NCBI GenBank assembly: GCA_937915285.1 | Contig: CALDNG010000187.1 | Location: 1 to 21,015 of the forward strand | Reading direction: 5' to 3' | Source: an uncultured Desulfomonile sp. | GTDB taxonomy: Bacteria > Desulfobacterota > Desulfomonilia > Desulfomonilales > Desulfomonilaceae | Length of the DNA stretch: 21,015 nucleotides | Shown here: in pieces, positions 12,875 through 20,756 of the stretch | How positions within the stretch are numbered: position 1 is the first letter of the stretch | How the letters are laid out: the number at the start of each line of letters is the position of its first letter | The notes under the pieces: generated by a model | Seen by the model: the letters and a program-made list of their open reading frames with translations, nothing else | The model's database searches: none | Told to the model about the DNA's origin: nothing | Position numbers and translations under genes: made by a program

Positions 12875-15010
12875 GTGAAAAAGGGAATTGGGCCCAATGA
12901 ATCTGAAGAAATGAGATTAACCCGGCAGATAGCAGATTCAGGAAAAGTCAAGGCTCCTCATAGCGTTGCAAACCGACTGATTGATCAGGGTGGTCTTGCG
13001 GGACTGGTTTCGCAACAATCCGGGGGTGATGACATATCAAGGATTGATATCTCGAGCATTCCGGAACTATTGGAAAAGAACCGGAAACTGGAGCAGGAGA
13101 TAGCTGAATTCAGATTTAGGGAACAGCAGTCATCGCAACTGAACAGTCTGTACAAGGCGGTGGTTGAAACTTCCAAGGACATTATTTCAACAATGACGCT
13201 GGATCTGAAATACACCTATGTGAGCCCGTCGGTTATCAATGCCCTTGGTTATACTCCCGAAGAAATGCTCAAGCTCAATGCTCTTGAAATCATGACGCCT
13301 GAGTCTCGACAAAGGATAATCACATCTTTGGGGGACTGGTTGAAAAAGGGGGCTGCCGGCATTGATCCATCAGAGAATTCCAGAACTGAGGAGGCCCAGC
13401 AATACATGAAGAACGGAGCCATCAGATGGGCTGAGATCACTGGAACTTTCTTGAGAGACGATGATGGAAGGCCAATCGGTATAATGACCACTTCGAGAGA
13501 TATCACTCAACGTAAGAGGCTTGAAAAACAATTGCGGGAATCTTTCCAGTTTCTTGAGAAGAGGGTCCAGGAGCGGACCGCCGAACTGGAGTCCATGAAC
13601 GAGATTTTGATGCTGGAAATTCATCAGCGAAAAAAGACTGAAAGATGCCTTTTGCAGAGTGAGAAGCGTTGTGAAGCGATTTTCTCTGCTGCCCAGGATT
13701 GCATTTTTATGAAGGACCGCGAATTACGCTACACTCACGTGAACCCCGCCTTGGTAGAAATTACAGGGATGGCGGCCGAGGAAATAATTGGAAACAGGTT
13801 TGATGACATCTTTGGCGAGGGAGGAGGCGTCGGCATCAGGAAAGCTGACTTAAAGGCGTTGAATGGTCAAACGGTAGAGTCTGATTATACACTGGAGATT
13901 GACAACCGGGCCATAGTGTTGAACTGCATTCGTGTTCCGATTAGGGATGAAACCGGAGCTGTGACCGGTGTTTGCGGAATAGCCCGAAACATAACTGAGA
14001 AAACTGAAAGGACGACCAAGAACCTGCCGCTTCCCTCTCGATCCTCCTCTGCAGCTTATGAGGCTACCCTAAGGGACATAGAGTTGGTAGCCGGAGCCGA
14101 TAGCACGGTTCTCTTTCTAGGAGAGAGCGGATCAGGCAAGGATTATCTGGCCAAGTATCTTCATGAGAGATCCCGGAGGGCTGGGAGCCCGTTTTTCGCT
14201 GTAAACTGCGCCGCCCTGCCTCACACTCTTGCGGAGAGTGAACTATTCGGTCACGAGGCTGGGTCTTTCACAGGATCCCGGTCCAAAAAACGCGGATTAC
14301 TTGAACTGGCAGAATCTGGCACACTTTTGCTAAACGAGATCGGCGATCTGGTCCCAAATGTTCAGGCCAAGCTCCTGACTTTTCTTGATACCCAATCTTT
14401 TACAAGGGTGGGCGGTGAAAGGCTTGTCAACATAGATGCCCGAATTCTGGCGGCAACCAACAAGAATTTGGCTGCAGAAGTTGAAAAAGGGAATTTCAGG
14501 AGTGACCTGTTCTTCCGACTGAACGTGTTCACGATAGTGGTTCCACCTCTCAGGGAGAGAATCGACGACCTTCCAAAGCTATGCGACGAGCTTTTGGCCG
14601 GCTTGTCCAGAAAGCTCGGAGCAGGCTCACCGCCGGGGATAGACTCGAGCGCCATGAGAATCCTCAAGCAATATGACTGGCCCGGAAATATACGGGAACT
14701 CAGGAATGTTCTTGAGAGGGCTCTAATACTTTCACAAATGGGAAACATCCAGGAACACCATCTTGGGAACACACTGAAACTGCCGAGAGTATGCCACAAA
14801 GCACTAAAGCGGGAGGAGCGACAGGCGTCCAGCTATTCTTCCATGAGGGGAATGGTCAAGGATGTTCAGGAGACACTCATCACAGACGCATTGATCTCAA
14901 ATCACGGTAATGTTACCAAGACGGCTGCCTCACTTGGCATGACCCGAGACGCGCTCAAGCACCTCATGAAAAAACTTGGGATTCGACGGCATCAAATAAT
15001 TGACCAGTAG
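12875..15010 (+). CDS. PAS-PAS sigma-54-interaction-type transcriptional activator (Fis-type HTH)
   Basis: A 711-residue bacterial enhancer-binding protein. There is an N-terminal extension (1-90), a PAS domain (about 90-215, ending in a PAC-like TTSRDITQRKRLE), a coiled coil (about 215-262) and a second PAS (about 265-378, ending GIARNITEKTE). The AAA+ domain (about 395-635) follows, with Walker A GESGSGKD 416-423. A Fis-type HTH (about 665-705, NHGNVTKTAASLGMTRDALK) closes the protein. No receiver domain, so it probably senses a ligand or redox state directly in the cytoplasm. The sigma-54 contact loop reads GSFTGS (463-468) instead of GAFTGA, and Walker B is LLLNE (Asp to Asn at 487). The start is GTG (12875) with GGAGG ideally placed. 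No obvious target promoter is next to it. It converges on the radical SAM gene with a nine-base gap. Confidence 0.93.
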   Translation: MKKGIGPNESEEMRLTRQIADSGKVKAPHSVANRLIDQGGLAGLVSQQSGGDDISRIDISSIPELLEKNRKLEQEIAEFRFREQQSSQLNSLYKAVVETSKDIISTMTLDLKYTYVSPSVINALGYTPEEMLKLNALEIMTPESRQRIITSLGDWLKKGAAGIDPSENSRTEEAQQYMKNGAIRWAEITGTFLRDDDGRPIGIMTTSRDITQRKRLEKQLRESFQFLEKRVQERTAELESMNEILMLEIHQRKKTERCLLQSEKRCEAIFSAAQDCIFMKDRELRYTHVNPALVEITGMAAEEIIGNRFDDIFGEGGGVGIRKADLKALNGQTVESDYTLEIDNRAIVLNCIRVPIRDETGAVTGVCGIARNITEKTERTTKNLPLPSRSSSAAYEATLRDIELVAGADSTVLFLGESGSGKDYLAKYLHERSRRAGSPFFAVNCAALPHTLAESELFGHEAGSFTGSRSKKRGLLELAESGTLLLNEIGDLVPNVQAKLLTFLDTQSFTRVGGERLVNIDARILAATNKNLAAEVEKGNFRSDLFFRLNVFTIVVPPLRERIDDLPKLCDELLAGLSRKLGAGSPPGIDSSAMRILKQYDWPGNIRELRNVLERALILSQMGNIQEHHLGNTLKLPRVCHKALKREERQASSYSSMRGMVKDVQETLITDALISNHGNVTKTAASLGMTRDALKHLMKKLGIRRHQIIDQ

Positions 15011-15019
15011 CGGAGAGAT

Positions 15020-16528
15020 TTATAAGGTTGTTTTTTGTCCGTACAGAGCGCACATGACGAGATCCCTTTGTTGAGGCCCCCCGGCGCGGAATCTACAACC
15101 ACCACCACATTCGTCAGATTCTACACAAGCTTTGCAGTCTGTAGCCTCTATCGGGATGTGTTCGACCCTGTTCCAGGCATTGAGAAGCCCATCTTCAATC
15201 GACCCGAGCGCCTTTTCCGGATACAGTCCGCATCGGCAAACAGTTCCAGAGGGTAACACCCCCACGAGATGGCGTCCACAGGTCCAACCGGCTGAAGACC
15301 CGTGATAGGATCCTCCAAAGCCATATTTCATTTTTTCCGCTGCTTCTTCTATTGAAACAGCCAAATCCGGCCTGGTTTCAAGACGTCCCTTCACACAGGG
15401 ATAATCTATACTCCACTCCCTTACCTCAAGTCTTTCAAGCAGTTCGCTCATTTCATCCCATTCGCCAAGATTGCCAGAGTGAATCATGGTGGCAACAGAA
15501 AGATCAAGACCAGCGTTCTTCACTGATTGCATGGCTCGAAGCGCCCTGTCAAAAGTTCCCGGACCACGGATGATCTCGTGCCCTTTTTTCATTCCATCCA
15601 GACTGATCTGGACCTCCTGGAATTTCAATCTGGAAGCTAGAGTGTCATCAATTGACATTCCATTGCTCAGCAGGACAAACCTTAGAGGAAAGTCAGGAGC
15701 CAATTCGTTCAGGCTGTCGAACCCCCTGTAAAGAGTCGGTTCTCCCCCGCTGATCAAAACCCTAAGTCCCTGCATGAGGCTGAATTCTTCCAACAATGGA
15801 CGAATGAGCTGTTCCGGAAAATCCTGGGGTTGATCTTCCCCCAAATAGCAATGAGCGCATTTGAGATTGCATCTAAAAGTTACGAGCCATTCCAGATAAC
15901 GCAGCGATGGTATTGGAGATGAGCCGGAAACCATTTTTCTTGATCTGGGGGCAGGCGAGCAATCCAGAAGACCCTCTGACACGCAAAATTCCAGGAACTC
16001 TACATCAGGGGCCAGAATCTCGACAGTTTGAGAACCGTCACATCTCTTCAGAAAGTCAAAACCTTCATCGTTGACCTCATAGAGTTCATCTTGCAGAATG
16101 TTGTAAATATGCGGCGTCTCGAGGCGCTTGAGGGCTGAGCCTTCATTTAGAGTGAGGTAGGCGTGAGGTCCGATTTCCCGGCATCCGGCAAGTATTAGAT
16201 CATTCTTCTCAATCAATCCCGACTGAAGGGCCTGCGATAAAACAATAAGGCCACCGCACGGCTTGCAGTCCTCAGGTGGAATATCAGAAGTAAAGTCACA
16301 TCCTTCAATGTAAAAAGGGCAGAATTCGCAGACTGTTGATCTTAGGAAGGATTTCAGGAAAAGAGAATCAAAAGCCTCTGAGGACTTCTCAAGTCCAGTC
16401 AGAGGCTTAAATTCAGACAGAACCGAGGCCAGTGTGTAACCACGGCACCTTTCTTCTTCTTTACGATTAGGCTTGTAAAACGAGCAGTTAGCCCGGCAAA
16501 TACATTCATCCGGCTCAAACCTGGTCAT
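15020..16528 (-). CDS. Radical SAM/SPASM peptide maturase with Cys-rich and PqqD-like N-terminus
   Basis: Probable RiPP-modifying radical SAM enzyme, 502 residues. Residues 1-120 are Cys-rich (C9, C11, C15, C28, C67, C70, C77, C88, C91, C116). About 140-190 (TPHIYNILQDELYEVNDEGF...FCVSEGLLDC) looks like a PqqD-type peptide-recognition (RRE) domain. The radical SAM core starts LEWLVTFRCNLKCAHCYLG with C220, C224, C227, then ISGGEPTLYRG and ISLDGMKKGHE. The C-terminal SPASM part has C417, C431, C433 and CKACVESDECGGGC (465-478), plus C493, enough for extra Fe-S clusters. It starts 42 bp after a 20-codon Cys-containing peptide gene and has GGGGAG seven bases before its ATG. Known relatives form thioether or carbon-carbon links in short peptides; the reaction here is unknown. 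No exporter or protease gene is next to it. Confidence 0.88.
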   Translation of the reverse strand: MTRFEPDECICRANCSFYKPNRKEEERCRGYTLASVLSEFKPLTGLEKSSEAFDSLFLKSFLRSTVCEFCPFYIEGCDFTSDIPPEDCKPCGGLIVLSQALQSGLIEKNDLILAGCREIGPHAYLTLNEGSALKRLETPHIYNILQDELYEVNDEGFDFLKRCDGSQTVEILAPDVEFLEFCVSEGLLDCSPAPRSRKMVSGSSPIPSLRYLEWLVTFRCNLKCAHCYLGEDQPQDFPEQLIRPLLEEFSLMQGLRVLISGGEPTLYRGFDSLNELAPDFPLRFVLLSNGMSIDDTLASRLKFQEVQISLDGMKKGHEIIRGPGTFDRALRAMQSVKNAGLDLSVATMIHSGNLGEWDEMSELLERLEVREWSIDYPCVKGRLETRPDLAVSIEEAAEKMKYGFGGSYHGSSAGWTCGRHLVGVLPSGTVCRCGLYPEKALGSIEDGLLNAWNRVEHIPIEATDCKACVESDECGGGCRFRAGGPQQRDLVMCALYGQKTTL

Positions 16529-16570
16529 AATTGTCTCCCCTACACCGGACGAAAAATTGCCTACGCTAGA

Positions 16571-16633
16571 TTAGCAAGAGCTTTTGCACTTGCACATACC
16601 TTTGGTAACTTTAGCCACTTTTCTGATCTTCAT
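16571..16633 (-). CDS. 20-aa Cys-containing peptide, candidate RiPP precursor
   Basis: A 20-codon gene, ATG at 16631-16633, TAA at 16571-16573, encoding MKIRKVAKVTKG followed by MCKCKSSC. GGAGG stands five bases before the ATG, as good as any ribosome site in the window, and a strong promoter ends about 27 nt upstream. The N-terminal 12 residues are basic and Val/Lys-rich, a possible recognition leader. The C-terminal core has Cys14, Cys16 and Cys20 (CxCx3C), with Ser18 and Ser19 as further possible sites. It directly precedes the radical SAM/SPASM gene with its PqqD-like domain. Precursor of a modified peptide is the best reading. A metal-binding peptide or a translated leader controlling the enzyme are alternatives. 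It does not match methanobactin genes, whose MbnB/MbnC partners are absent. Confidence 0.68.
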   Translation of the reverse strand: MKIRKVAKVTKGMCKCKSSC

Positions 16634-16975
16634 TTTGTCCTCCAGTAATTTTTTTGAACTATTTTAAAAATAGCCATACCAGAGGTTAGTGTCAATTCCT
16701 TTTTTTTCTAACACCTCAAGAACATTGACTATTCACACATAAGCCCGTTTCATGCCATCATGCTGATACATCCCATATATTTATAACACCTTGTGCGACG
16801 TATGCGAATAATAATGGCATCCACAAATAGTCATGAGCCTCAAAACGCGCATGGTAGCCAGGGCGGTTACAGTCCTCAGTTACTAGTGAATTCAAAATGT
16901 TACAAATACGGTCAAGCCCAGTTAGCAAAATGCCGGAAGATTGTTTTCAGAAAACTCAATCCGGGATGACTGCTT
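16634..16975. other. Intergenic region upstream of the peptide/maturase pair
   Basis: This 342-bp gap after the flavoenzyme stop contains the promoter described at 16667-16695 and no further gene with a credible ribosome site on either strand. A dyad GTTTTC-A-GAAAAC (16943-16955) lies just after the flavoenzyme stop, but its one-base loop makes it a poor terminator. Confidence 0.6.
16667..16695 (-). promoter_or_regulatory. Promoter of the peptide / radical SAM operon
   Basis: On the minus strand a consensus -35 TTGACA (16690-16695) and a -10 TATTTT (16667-16672) are separated by exactly 17 bp. Transcription should start near 16660, about 27 nt before the peptide ATG. An imperfect dyad, GAGGTTAG (16682-16689) against CTAAC-AC-CTC (16708-16717), brackets the -35 box and could be an operator. 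Confidence 0.68.
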
Positions 16976-18316
16976 TTACAATTTTTTCATCAACTGGTTG
17001 GCAGCAGTCAGCATTGGATCCCATACCGGTGAGAATGGTGGAGCATATGCCATGTCACACTGGAAGAATTCATCTACTTTCATGCCGGCGTGCAATGCTA
17101 CAGCAATTGAATTGATCCTGTGAGCGCATCCCTCTTTGCCGACCATTGCTCCACCCAGCAGTTTTCCGGACTTACGATCTGCCACGAGATGGACATGAAT
17201 TGTCTGATTACCTGGATGGGCGTGGGCCCTGGATCTGCTCTTGATGACTTCCCCAACGGCATCAAAGCCCTCTCTGGAGGCTTCATCCAAAGAAAGCCCA
17301 GTTCTGGCTACTTCCATGTCCAGCGTCCTGAAAACGGCAGTGCCGACAATGCCGGGCAGTTCCACCGTGTCAATGACCAGATTATCGGCAACTGCCCAAC
17401 CAGCCCTGTTGGCTCGAAGGGCGAGGGGGATCCAGACTCTCTTTCCTGTGACTACATGAAATGCATCGGCGCAATCCCCAGCGGCAAAAATGTCTGGGTC
17501 AGAGGTCTTCATGAATTTATCTACCGCAATCGAAGATCGGGGCCCAGGTGTAATGCCGGCGTCTGAAGCAATTTCGGAGTTGGGAGTCACTCCGACACTT
17601 ATCAGCACCATATCAGTCTGGATTTCCCCTTCATTGGATTCAAGCGCCAGGCTGGAACCAGATTTCCGGACGGATTTAGGCTCGATCCCAAAGTGCAGTT
17701 GTATGCCTTTTTCCGTCAACTCTGAACTTACGACTTCAGACATCTCCTGCGGTAGGTACGGAATGAACCGTTTGGATGGCTTAACCATGTGGACTTCTAT
17801 GCCTCTTTCATGAAAGGCTTCTGCCATTTCCAGTCCGATGTATCCCATGCCAATGATGACAGCCTTACTGACTTTGTTCTCCGCCATGAATCTTTTGACA
17901 GCCCTGCCGTCTTCAAGGGATTTTAGGGCTAGAACGCCGGGCAAGTTTACTCCCGGCATGTCCGGGATTACAGGACGCGCTCCAGTGGCAATTAACAGCT
18001 TGTCATAATGCAGTTCAGATTCATCACCGGCCTTACCGGTGTGAACGACTTTCCTTGCCTTGGGGTCGATCGAAATGGCCTTTCGCCCAAGCATCAGGTC
18101 AATACCCTGCTTTACCTTGAACACTTCGGCTTTCCTGACAATCAGGTCATCCATTTCCCTTCCGGGAACCGCGATATTGTATGGCATTCCGCATGCTGAA
18201 TAAGAGACATCTGAGGTTTGTTCAAGAACGGTGATTTTCAGATCCGGATGGTTCCTTCTAGCCTTGGATGCGGCGCTCATACCGGCGGCATCGCCACCTA
18301 TTACCAAGAAATGCAT
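16976..18316 (-). CDS. CoA-disulfide reductase / NADH oxidase-like flavoprotein
   Basis: FAD- and NAD(P)H-dependent pyridine-nucleotide-disulfide oxidoreductase of the single-cysteine branch (CoA-disulfide reductase, NADH oxidase, NADH peroxidase, persulfide reductase). The FAD motif GGDAAGMSAA is at 7-16 and the redox Cys C42 in SYSACGMPYN. The NAD-binding VIIGMGYIGLEMAE lies near 152-165, the second FAD motif is DIFAAGDCAD, and the C-terminal dimerisation domain is complete. At 446 residues the length is normal. There is no fused rhodanese domain. GGGGG just before the ATG serves as ribosome site. It probably controls low-molecular-weight thiols or polysulfide in an anaerobe; the exact substrate cannot be read from the sequence. 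It is upstream of, but 342 bp from, the peptide/maturase pair. Confidence 0.88.
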   Translation of the reverse strand: MHFLVIGGDAAGMSAASKARRNHPDLKITVLEQTSDVSYSACGMPYNIAVPGREMDDLIVRKAEVFKVKQGIDLMLGRKAISIDPKARKVVHTGKAGDESELHYDKLLIATGARPVIPDMPGVNLPGVLALKSLEDGRAVKRFMAENKVSKAVIIGMGYIGLEMAEAFHERGIEVHMVKPSKRFIPYLPQEMSEVVSSELTEKGIQLHFGIEPKSVRKSGSSLALESNEGEIQTDMVLISVGVTPNSEIASDAGITPGPRSSIAVDKFMKTSDPDIFAAGDCADAFHVVTGKRVWIPLALRANRAGWAVADNLVIDTVELPGIVGTAVFRTLDMEVARTGLSLDEASREGFDAVGEVIKSRSRAHAHPGNQTIHVHLVADRKSGKLLGGAMVGKEGCAHRINSIAVALHAGMKVDEFFQCDMAYAPPFSPVWDPMLTAANQLMKKL

Positions 18317-18364
18317 TTAGATCCCCCTTTCCTTGATATGACAGAAGCTTGGGAAGACACTTTC

Positions 18365-18392
18365 AGTATAACCCAAACTGGTTAAAGAGCAA
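18365..18392 (-). promoter_or_regulatory. Putative promoter of the flavoprotein gene
   Basis: Minus-strand -35 TTGCTC (18387-18392) and -10 TATACT (18365-18370) with a 16-bp spacer, about 50 bp before the ATG. The -10 is good and the -35 moderate. Confidence 0.42.
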
Positions 18393-18481
18393 TCAAGCCA
18401 TCTAAGCCGAGGCCTTCACAGGAGCTTGAAATGACTGCACCCAGGTTTTGCGTCAACCTTAGCGACCCAAGGCGGGTAAGA

Positions 18482-19078
18482 TCAGTTGACAAGTCGCTTC
18501 AAGGCCAGCTTGAGGGCTGATTCCAGACCTATATCCGGGCCATTTTCTTTTATTATAGCCAAAGCCATGGATTCGGCGAGTTTTTCCTTGTATCCAAGAT
18601 TCATTAGAGATGAAACAATATCTGATTGCACATCTGGCGTGGATCCTCCGACCTGTGGAGATACGCCAAATGTTTGGCTTTTCTTCAGTTTTTCTTTTAA
18701 TTCAAGAACAATTCTCTGAGCCGATTTTTTCCCTATGCCGGGAATGGATGACAGTTTTTGAATATCACTGTCGATCACGGCCAACTTAAAGGCATCCGGA
18801 GGAATTCCTGAAAGGATATTGAGTGAGGTTCGGGGTCCTATTCCTGAGACGCCTATGAGCATCTCAAAGAGTGTCTTTTCCTCAGGTGAGGAAAATCCGT
18901 AAAGCTCTAGTGAATTTTCTCGTAGAGCCGTGTGGACATGCAAAAAGGCTTCTCCGTCATGTGGAAGTGACTCCAGAGTCACTAGTGATACAGATACGTC
19001 GTATCCGACACCCTGCACATCCACCACTACACGGTTGATGCCACGAAATATTATCTTTCCTCTCAAGCAGGCAATCAT
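18482..19078 (-). CDS. ruvA: Holliday junction branch migration protein RuvA
   Basis: DNA-binding subunit of the RuvAB branch-migration motor. A tetramer holds the four-way junction and loads RuvB rings. The 198 residues show the N-terminal OB fold (MIACLRGKIIFRGINRVVVD), two helix-hairpin-helix motifs (GVSGIGPRTSLNIL and IPGIGKKSAQRIVLELKEKL), a flexible linker, and the C-terminal RuvB-binding domain (SSLMNLGYKEKLAESMALAI). The ATG at 19076-19078 overlaps the ruvC stop by four bases (ATGA) and has no strong ribosome site of its own, so translation is probably coupled. Normally ruvB would follow; here a 165-bp gap and an unrelated flavoprotein gene come next. Confidence 0.96.
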   Translation of the reverse strand: MIACLRGKIIFRGINRVVVDVQGVGYDVSVSLVTLESLPHDGEAFLHVHTALRENSLELYGFSSPEEKTLFEMLIGVSGIGPRTSLNILSGIPPDAFKLAVIDSDIQKLSSIPGIGKKSAQRIVLELKEKLKKSQTFGVSPQVGGSTPDVQSDIVSSLMNLGYKEKLAESMALAIIKENGPDIGLESALKLALKRLVN

Positions 19079-19560
19079 GTTTTTACTTTTGGCGGACGAA
19101 ATATATGGGAATGGTAGAGCGCCATTGCGAGGGCATCCGACTGGTCCGGGGATTTCAGTTCCTTTAGACCGAGTATTTTTGAGACCATGAACATCACCTG
19201 GGATTTATCCGCCCTACCGTATCCTGTGAGCCCTTTTTTGATCTCCAACGGGCTATATTCGACTACATCAAGCCCGTTTGCTTCACCTAAAGCCAGAATC
19301 ACACCCCTCGCCTGGGAAAGTTTTATCAGGCTCTGGCTGTTGGTAGCATAAAAAAGGGATTCCACTACCATGATTTCCGGCCTGTGGGTCTTTATGACTT
19401 CGTCCAATTCACAGTGAAGCGCATATAACCTTTTTGATTGCAATGCTGTCTTAGGGGTCTTTATGACGCCTCCAGCCCTGAATCTCGAAGCGGTACCGAT
19501 CCTTTCAACGATTCCATAGCCGGTGATCACACTACCAGGATCGACACCAATAATTATCAA
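19075..19560 (-). CDS. ruvC: Crossover junction endodeoxyribonuclease RuvC
   Basis: Holliday-junction resolvase that makes paired symmetric nicks, working with RuvAB. The 161 residues carry all four acidic metal ligands: D7 (GVDPGS), E67 (VVESLF), D139 and D142 (SPDQSDALA). The reading frame must start at TTG (19558-19560), since ATTATT follows directly and GVDPGS lies five residues in. A modest AGG/AAGAG stretch lies upstream. It is the middle gene of yebC-ruvC-ruvA, 132 bp downstream of yebC, and overlaps ruvA by four bases. Confidence 0.95.
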   Translation of the reverse strand: MIIIGVDPGSVITGYGIVERIGTASRFRAGGVIKTPKTALQSKRLYALHCELDEVIKTHRPEIMVVESLFYATNSQSLIKLSQARGVILALGEANGLDVVEYSPLEIKKGLTGYGRADKSQVMFMVSKILGLKELKSPDQSDALAMALYHSHIFRPPKVKT

Positions 19561-19610
19561 CTCTTAATACCTGCTAATACTTTTGACAGTGAGTCTGAGC
19601 ACGGATCAAA

Positions 19611-19636
19611 TTGTGGGGTTGCTGAAACTCCCACAA
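19611..19636 (-). terminator. Possible hairpin between yebC and ruvC
   Basis: TTGTGGG (19611-19617) and CCCACAA (19630-19636) form a perfect 7-bp stem with a 12-base loop in the yebC-ruvC gap. Only a short TTTGA follows on the minus strand, so it would be a weak attenuator rather than a full stop. Confidence 0.3.
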
Positions 19637-19692
19637 ACAGGTGTTTCCAAAAAGCAAACAGGATGAGACCATCCCCGAGCAGAAATAAATTC

Positions 19693-20442
19693 CTAGGCCG
19701 ACAGTTTCAGCATTTCTTCATCTGAAATATCAAAATTCGCATAGACATTCTGAAGATCTTCGTGATCATCCAGGACGTCCATCATTTTGAGCATCTGTTC
19801 AGCTTTTTTTCCATCAAGTTTGACGCTGTTCTGAGGGATCCTGGTTATGGACGCCTCCTCTATTTTCCAGCCCTGATCCTCAACTGCCTTGCGAACGGTT
19901 TCAAATTCTGCGGGGTCGGTGGTTATCTCAAACATGTCGTCTGCCGTGCTGACATCCTGTGCGCCGCTTTCAAGGGCTAATTCCATTACCTGGTCCTCGG
20001 TCAATCCAGTGGAAGGAATGCTTATCACGCCCTTTTTCTCGAATATCCAGCTAACACAACCTGATTCGCCGAGATTTCCGTTATACTTGTCAAAAATGTG
20101 TCTGATCTCAGCAACGGTTCTATTCTTGTTGTCGGTGAGCGCTTCAACGAGTACAGCGACTCCTCCAGGACCATACCCTTCATAGGTAATTTCCTCATAA
20201 CTGACTCCGGCTATTTCTCCTGTTCCACGTTTGATAGCCCTGTCAATATTGTCCTTAGGCATGTTGGCGGTTCTTGCGGCATTCAGGACGGTTCTGAGTC
20301 TGGGATTACCCTCTGGGTCACCCCCGCCCATTCTTGCCGCTATAGTGATTTCCTTGATGATTTTTGAAAATATCTTGCCTCTTTTCGCGTCTGCAGCGCC
20401 CTTCTTGTGCTTGATGGTGCTCCATTTATTGTGGCCGGACAT
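19693..20442 (-). CDS. yebC: YebC/TACO1 family protein
   Basis: Widely conserved YebC/PmpR/TACO1 family protein. It was first described as a DNA-binding regulator, and recent work ties the family to relief of ribosome stalling, for example at proline runs. At 249 residues it is typical. It begins with the hallmark [20 protein letters not shown], followed by [20 protein letters not shown] and [16 protein letters not shown]. The C-terminal part has [19 protein letters not shown] and [21 protein letters not shown] seven bases before the ATG gives a firm start. It is the first gene of yebC-ruvC-ruvA, a pairing common in bacteria, and is divergent from ruvB. Confidence 0.97.
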   Translation of the reverse strand: MSGHNKWSTIKHKKGAADAKRGKIFSKIIKEITIAARMGGGDPEGNPRLRTVLNAARTANMPKDNIDRAIKRGTGEIAGVSYEEITYEGYGPGGVAVLVEALTDNKNRTVAEIRHIFDKYNGNLGESGCVSWIFEKKGVISIPSTGLTEDQVMELALESGAQDVSTADDMFEITTDPAEFETVRKAVEDQGWKIEEASITRIPQNSVKLDGKKAEQMLKMMDVLDDHEDLQNVYANFDISDEEMLKLSA

Positions 20443-20756
20443 TCTTATACCCTCCGTTCAGCTTGCTTTCTGAAATATCTCTTCGCCTGATTCTCCGTCA
20501 AGGTCAGTAAAAAGTAGTGGCTTTCAAATAAAATCAAATCCATGGGCTAGAAAACGTGTGCATTCATGATGACATTTCTTGACTATCACGTATGCAATAA
20601 TCTTTCAATATTCACGAAAAAGGACCGTTGGTCAAGACGAAGACTTGCCAAAACTGCAGACGGCTAGTAAACAAATTATTATCCGAGGCTGAGTCTTCGG
20701 CGTATGAGAACATCAATCCGGCCTCGAGAGGCTTTGCTGGCTGGATGCGAGGATTA
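20443..20756. other. Divergent intergenic region yebC / ruvB
   Basis: A 314-bp gap with no credible gene. A minus-strand frame over 20612-20848 runs antisense into ruvB and is rejected. A weak yebC promoter is possible (TTGACG with TATTTC at 18 bp), and no convincing ruvB promoter or LexA-type site was found. Short dyads such as CCGAGG...CTTCGG near 20682-20699 are too weak to call. Confidence 0.5.

Noticed and set aside
16571..16633. Methanobactin precursor
   Set aside because: The peptide is Cys-rich at its end, but the neighbour is a radical SAM/SPASM enzyme and no MbnB/MbnC-like genes are present.
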